Positions 4,508 through 7,982 of a stretch of DNA of 7,982 bases are shown here, in pieces. The notes beneath the pieces are model-generated. The model made no database searches. It saw nothing but the letters and a program-made list of their open reading frames with translations, and was not told the origin of the DNA. The stretch's first letter is position 1. Each line of letters opens with the position of its first letter. The DNA is taken from contig CAKSEM010000061.1 of the NCBI GenBank assembly GCA_934446485.1, forward strand, positions 1 to 7,982, given 5' to 3'. A program made the translations under genes and the position numbers. This DNA comes from an uncultured Eubacteriales bacterium (GTDB taxonomy: Bacteria > Bacillota > Clostridia > Oscillospirales > CAG-272).

Positions 4508-7098
4508 CGCCGATGATGAAGCAGTACTTTGAGATCAAGGATCAGTACCGCGACTATATACTCTTCTACCGACTCGGAGACTTTTATGAAATGTTCTTCG
4601 AGGACGCTCAACTCGCTTCCCGTGAGCTTGAGCTCACACTGACCGGGCGCGACTGCGGAGAAGGGCAGCGCGCTCCGATGTGCGGCGTACCTTATCACTC
4701 GTGCGAGCCGTATATCGGAAAGCTGATCGAAAAGGGATACAAGGTCGCGATATGCGAACAGACCGAAGATCCCGCAACGGCAAAGAATATCGTCCGCCGC
4801 GAGGTCATCCGCGTGATTACTCCGGGCACCGTCATCGAATCCGACCTTCTCGCAGATGACAAAAACAACTATCTCTGCACACTGTACAACGACGGCACAT
4901 CCGTCGGCATCTGCTTTGCAGATATATCAACGGCGTTCATATGTGCGACCGCCGTCGGCTCTGACGGAGCAGACGACAGCCTGACTGCCGAAATATCGAC
5001 ATATTCGCCGCGAGAGATCATAACGAGCTTCCCTATCGGCGATATGCCGAACACTGCGGAATATATAAAAGAGCGCTCCGGCGCACTCCTGACGGACGGA
5101 GCACCGAGCTATTTCGCACCGGACGACTGTCTCGGACGCGCCGAGCGGCAGTTCGGAGCCGAAGCGATAGCCGGCAAGCCGCGGGCAGCGCTCATAGCGG
5201 CGGGGGCAGCGCTGAAATACATATCGGACACACAGATGAAGGATATCTCCTACATCAGGACCCTGTCCACATACGACTGTACCGATTTTCTCGAAATGGA
5301 TATTTCTACGAGGCGCAATCTCGAGCTTACCGAAACGATGCTGACGAAGGAGAAGCGCGGCTCACTCCTCTGGGTACTTGATCGCACGCGCACCGCGATG
5401 GGGGCACGCCTCCTGAAAAAGTATATCGAGCATCCGCTCACGAATGTGCGTGCCATCCGCGACCGACAGGAGGCTGTTTCGGTTCTGAAGGACAGTTTCA
5501 TACTGCGCGAAGACCTTCGCGGGCAGCTCGCTGCGGTGCTCGATCTTGAAAGACTGATCACCAAGGTCACTTACGGTACGGCGGGCGGCAAGGATCTGCG
5601 CGGAATCGCAGAGACCCTGCGCGTTCTTCCGGAGGTAAAGTCACTCCTTTCCGATATCAAGTCCGGAGAGCTGTCGCAGATATGCGACGGACTCGACACT
5701 CTGGAGGATATTTTTTCGGCAATCGACAGCGCCGTCGTCGATCTGCCGCCGTTTCAGGTACGTGACGGCGGAATAATTCGCGATGGATACAACAAGAATG
5801 TCGATGAGCTGCGATACATACTGTCAAACGGGCGTGACTGGATCCGCGAGGCTGAATCCAAAGAGCGCGAGCGCACCGGTATCAAGACGCTGAAAATAGG
5901 ATACAACCGCGTATTCGGATACTATATCGAAGCCCCGCGCTGGGCAGCGGATCAGATACCCGAAGGCTATGTGCGCAAGCAGACCCTCTCTGACAAGGAG
6001 AGGTACATAACCGATGAGCTGAAGGAGATGGAGTCCACTATTTTAGGGGCGGACGAAAAGCTGAAAAACCTTGAATATTCGCTGTTCGTTGCACTGCGTG
6101 ATCTTGTGGGAGAGGCCGAGATACGCATTCGCGCATCTGCCGATGCTCTGGCACGGCTCGACGTCTTTATATCTCTCGCAGAGTGTGCAGCGCAAAACGA
6201 ATATGTTTGTCCGGAGGTAGACGAATCGGACACGGTGGATATAAAAGACGGACGTCACCCCGTCGTCGAGCGGTTTGTCAGAGATTCATACTTCGTTCCG
6301 AACGACGCATATCTCAATACTACCGATAATCGACTTGCCCTCATAACGGGGCCCAACATGGCGGGAAAATCCACGTATATGCGGCAGACAGCACTCATCG
6401 TGCTGATGGCACAGATAGGTTCCTTCGTCCCGGCGCGCAGTGCAAGAGTCGGGATAGTTGACCGCCTTTTCACCCGCGTGGGCGCATCGGACGATCTGGC
6501 ATCCGGACAGTCAACCTTTATGCTCGAGATGCGCGAGGTCGCATACATCCTGAACAATGCGACGAAACGGAGTCTCATAATTTATGATGAGATCGGTCGC
6601 GGAACGAGTACGTACGACGGCATGAGCATTGCCCGTGCTGTTGCGGAATACACTGCCGGACGCAAGCTCGGTGCAAAAACGATGTTTGCTACGCACTACC
6701 ATGAACTGACCTCACTTGAGGACGAGATCCCCGGAATCGTAAACTACAATGTTGCTGCCAAAAAGCGAGGGGAAACGGTTACGTTTCTGAGGAAGATCGT
6801 GCGCGGTCCGACAGACGACAGCTACGGCATCGAGGTTGCCAGACTCGCGGGCGTTCCCTCCGAAATAACTCGCCGTGCAAAAGAGATCCTGAGTGAGCTT
6901 GAATCCGGAGGCAGCGGCTGTGCTGCATCCGCAAAGGACACCGCCGACCGACAAAGCCTCGGCGGAGACGGTACAATCAGCATGATGTCGAGCGCCGCGG
7001 ATGAGATTGCCGAAAAGATTCGTGCGGCAGACATCAATACGCTGACGCCGATCGAAGCGATGAATCTGATATTCCAATGGAAGCGCGAGCTTATGTAA
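4498..7098 (+). CDS. mutS: DNA mismatch repair protein MutS
   Basis: This 866-aa ATPase recognises base mismatches and small loops in newly replicated DNA. The start gives MAVTPMMKQYFEIK, the standard MutS beginning. The mismatch-binding domain (about 5-115) has FYRLGDFYEMF with the Phe29-x-Glu31 wedge motif, and GVPYHS. The connector follows (about 120-250), then core and clamp domains (about 265-570) with GSLLWVLDRTRTAMGARLLK and GYNRVFGYYIE. The ATPase domain (about 575-775) holds Walker A GPNMAGKST (618-626), a SGQSTFMLEM signature, Walker B LIIYDEIGRGTST with D697/E698, and ATHYHEL. A Gly/Ser-rich linker (about 800-835) precedes the terminal helix LTPIEAMNLIFQWKREL, the tetramer-type tail. 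Length matches MutS1. No beta-clamp-binding motif of the QLSLF type was seen in the linker. mutL is not next; a terminator follows. Transcription comes from the YmcA-family gene or further upstream. Confidence 0.97.
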   Translation: MAVTPMMKQYFEIKDQYRDYILFYRLGDFYEMFFEDAQLASRELELTLTGRDCGEGQRAPMCGVPYHSCEPYIGKLIEKGYKVAICEQTEDPATAKNIVRREVIRVITPGTVIESDLLADDKNNYLCTLYNDGTSVGICFADISTAFICATAVGSDGADDSLTAEISTYSPREIITSFPIGDMPNTAEYIKERSGALLTDGAPSYFAPDDCLGRAERQFGAEAIAGKPRAALIAAGAALKYISDTQMKDISYIRTLSTYDCTDFLEMDISTRRNLELTETMLTKEKRGSLLWVLDRTRTAMGARLLKKYIEHPLTNVRAIRDRQEAVSVLKDSFILREDLRGQLAAVLDLERLITKVTYGTAGGKDLRGIAETLRVLPEVKSLLSDIKSGELSQICDGLDTLEDIFSAIDSAVVDLPPFQVRDGGIIRDGYNKNVDELRYILSNGRDWIREAESKERERTGIKTLKIGYNRVFGYYIEAPRWAADQIPEGYVRKQTLSDKERYITDELKEMESTILGADEKLKNLEYSLFVALRDLVGEAEIRIRASADALARLDVFISLAECAAQNEYVCPEVDESDTVDIKDGRHPVVERFVRDSYFVPNDAYLNTTDNRLALITGPNMAGKSTYMRQTALIVLMAQIGSFVPARSARVGIVDRLFTRVGASDDLASGQSTFMLEMREVAYILNNATKRSLIIYDEIGRGTSTYDGMSIARAVAEYTAGRKLGAKTMFATHYHELTSLEDEIPGIVNYNVAAKKRGETVTFLRKIVRGPTDDSYGIEVARLAGVPSEITRRAKEILSELESGGSGCAASAKDTADRQSLGGDGTISMMSSAADEIAEKIRAADINTLTPIEAMNLIFQWKRELM

Positions 7099-7102
7099 GC
7101 AT

Positions 7103-7146
7103 AGTGATCGTGCCGGCGTTTGTTGCCGACACGGTCACTGTATTTT
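7103..7146 (+). terminator. Intrinsic terminator of mutS
   Basis: A 15-bp stem (7103-7117 with 7125-7139), having one T-G pair and one C-A mismatch, encloses the loop GTTTGTT and is followed by GTATTTT. It begins 5 nt after the mutS stop. The T-run is short and interrupted, so a second hairpin downstream may complete termination. Confidence 0.75.
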
Positions 7147-7171
7147 GAGGGCAACCTTCGATATTGTTTCG

Positions 7172-7216
7172 AAAAGAGCGACACCAACGGTCGTGACCGT
7201 TGGTGTCGCTCTTTTT
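7172..7216. terminator. Bidirectional terminator between mutS and the SLH gene
   Basis: AAAAGAGCGACACCAACGGT (7172-7191) pairs perfectly with 7196-7215, a 20-bp stem around CGTG. It is followed by T-runs in both directions: CTTTTTAT on the plus strand and CTCTTTTC on the minus strand. It lies 22 nt past the stop of the minus-strand gene, so it is the main terminator of that gene and a backup for mutS. Confidence 0.88.
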
Positions 7217-7237
7217 ATAATGCAATAATCGAAGGAT

Positions 7238-7982
7238 TTATCTGATGTCGCTCGCAGTGAAACGCGAAAGCACGGTTGCAACCTCGGCTCTCGTCGTATT
7301 GTTGAACGGAGCGAGTGACTCCTTATTTTCCTTGATATCCGGGTAATACTTCGGCATACCCTTAATGAGTCCCGATCCTACTGCCCAGGAAATTGAATCC
7401 ACAGCCCATTCCTGAACACTTGCAGTATCGTAAAATCCCGACAGATCACCGCGCACGGTAACATCACGTTGTACGAGAGTCGAGTATCTGTAGAAGATAG
7501 CTGCCATCTGGTCGCGCTGCAGAGGAGCATTCGGGCGGAACGTGCCGTCCTCAAAGCCGTTGACTATGCCGTTCTCAGCAGCCCAAATAACGGCATCGGT
7601 GTACCACTGATTTGCGGGAACATCGGGGAATATCTCGGAATACTGAACCTTCGGCTCATCCGCAAGTCTGTAAAGTACCATTGCAAGCTCGGCACGCGAC
7701 ATATTGTCATTGGGGTTGAACTTGAGATCGGACTGACCGCGCATCAGGCCGAAATTTACACAGTTATATACCGTTTCATAATACCAAGCACTCTCTTTGA
7801 TATCATTGAACGGAAGATCGTGGTACGATATGAAGTAATACGAAATATCACTGTAATCGTCGTTTGCGAACGCAACGATAGATGCATCATTATCGAACAC
7901 AGCCACAACCTCGATGAACTCTCTGTGCAGATCCTCATTGTCGTAAACGAACGTACGACCCGAAAGATCGATAATGTTGAAT
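7238..7982 (-). CDS. S-layer homology (SLH) domain protein, C-terminal part
   Basis: The frame is open from the right edge (first whole codon 7979-7981) to TAA at 7238-7240, giving 247 residues; the true start lies outside. Residues 1-56 of this part are acidic and rich in Asp/Tyr, with no recognised domain. Three SLH motifs follow: about 57-107 (FNDIKESAWYYETV ... MSRAELAMVLYRL), 118-168 (FPDVPANQWYTDAVIWAAEN then GIVNGFEDGTFRP ... LQRDQMAAIFYRY) and 179-242 (GFYDTASVQEWAVDSISWA ... TTRAEVATVLSRF). Each keeps the Arg of the TRAE-type motif (SRAE, QRDQ, TRAE), needed in known SLH trimers for binding secondary cell-wall polysaccharide, so the protein is probably exported and anchored non-covalently to the Gram-positive wall. 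The C-terminal SLH placement is common for surface enzymes and adhesins. The cargo function cannot be read from this fragment. A GTG at 7906 is internal, not the start. Confidence 0.9.
   Translation of the reverse strand, partial: FNIIDLSGRTFVYDNEDLHREFIEVVAVFDNDASIVAFANDDYSDISYYFISYHDLPFNDIKESAWYYETVYNCVNFGLMRGQSDLKFNPNDNMSRAELAMVLYRLADEPKVQYSEIFPDVPANQWYTDAVIWAAENGIVNGFEDGTFRPNAPLQRDQMAAIFYRYSTLVQRDVTVRGDLSGFYDTASVQEWAVDSISWAVGSGLIKGMPKYYPDIKENKESLAPFNNTTRAEVATVLSRFTASDIR

Noticed and set aside
7904..7906. GTG at 7906 as start of the SLH protein
   Set aside because: The frame stays open to the right edge, there is no signal peptide after this codon and no clear SD before it, so the gene is taken as partial.
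1..7982. CRISPR arrays, insertion sequences, attachment sites, origins, phage genes
   Set aside because: No regularly spaced repeats, transposase or integrase motifs, target-site duplications or DnaA-box clusters were seen on either strand.

Overview
The window looks like chromosomal DNA from a moderately GC-rich Gram-positive bacterium, most likely a member of the Clostridia. Four things point that way: a lipoprotein-type ApbE, a protein with three S-layer homology motifs, the miaB - YlbF/YmcA - mutS gene order known from Bacillota, and strong consensus sigma-A-type promoters. Nothing resembles a phage, an insertion sequence or a CRISPR array, and base composition and codon use appear even throughout. 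The species cannot be named from the sequence.

Layout. (1) On the minus strand at the left edge lie the 5' part of a YceD/DUF177 gene, which runs off the window, and a complete tRNA-Pro(CGG) with its own near-consensus promoter. A perfect 16-bp hairpin sits between the two. (2) A 173-nt divergent intergenic region (355-527; leader continues to 611) holds this promoter and a second consensus promoter reading right. (3) The right-reading promoter serves a tightly packed run of genes: a NusG-domain-II membrane protein, a Gx transporter (HepS1-like) membrane protein, a lipoprotein FAD:protein FMN transferase (ApbE) and the tRNA methylthiotransferase MiaB. The first three overlap and the fourth follows after 4 nt. 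(4) After a 65-nt gap with a possible second promoter come a YlbF/YmcA-family protein with a four-cysteine tail, and mutS. (5) Two strong hairpins between mutS and a convergent minus-strand gene end transcription from both sides. (6) The convergent gene encodes the C-terminal end of an SLH-domain cell-surface protein whose start lies outside the window.

How the genes may work together. The NusG_II + Gx transporter + ApbE trio matches, from memory, the EetA/EetB/FmnB components of Gram-positive flavin-based extracellular electron transfer loci. It also resembles gene sets found near Rnf complexes in Clostridia. It is therefore best read as a membrane redox module in which ApbE attaches FMN to an extracytoplasmic protein encoded elsewhere. 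MiaB and the YmcA-like protein are syntenic with B. subtilis miaB-ymcA-(cotE)-mutS, where YmcA (RicA) is an Fe-S-binding partner in the Ric/Y-complex that directs RNase Y. MutS has intact ATPase and mismatch-recognition motifs, but mutL is not its downstream neighbour.

No clearly new system was found. The points most worth following up are the redox trio upstream of a tRNA-modification gene, the Cys-rich YmcA-like protein, a five-codon ORF placed on the mutS ribosome-binding site, a perfect hairpin at the start of miaB, and the lack of any visible promoter for yceD other than that of the tRNA.
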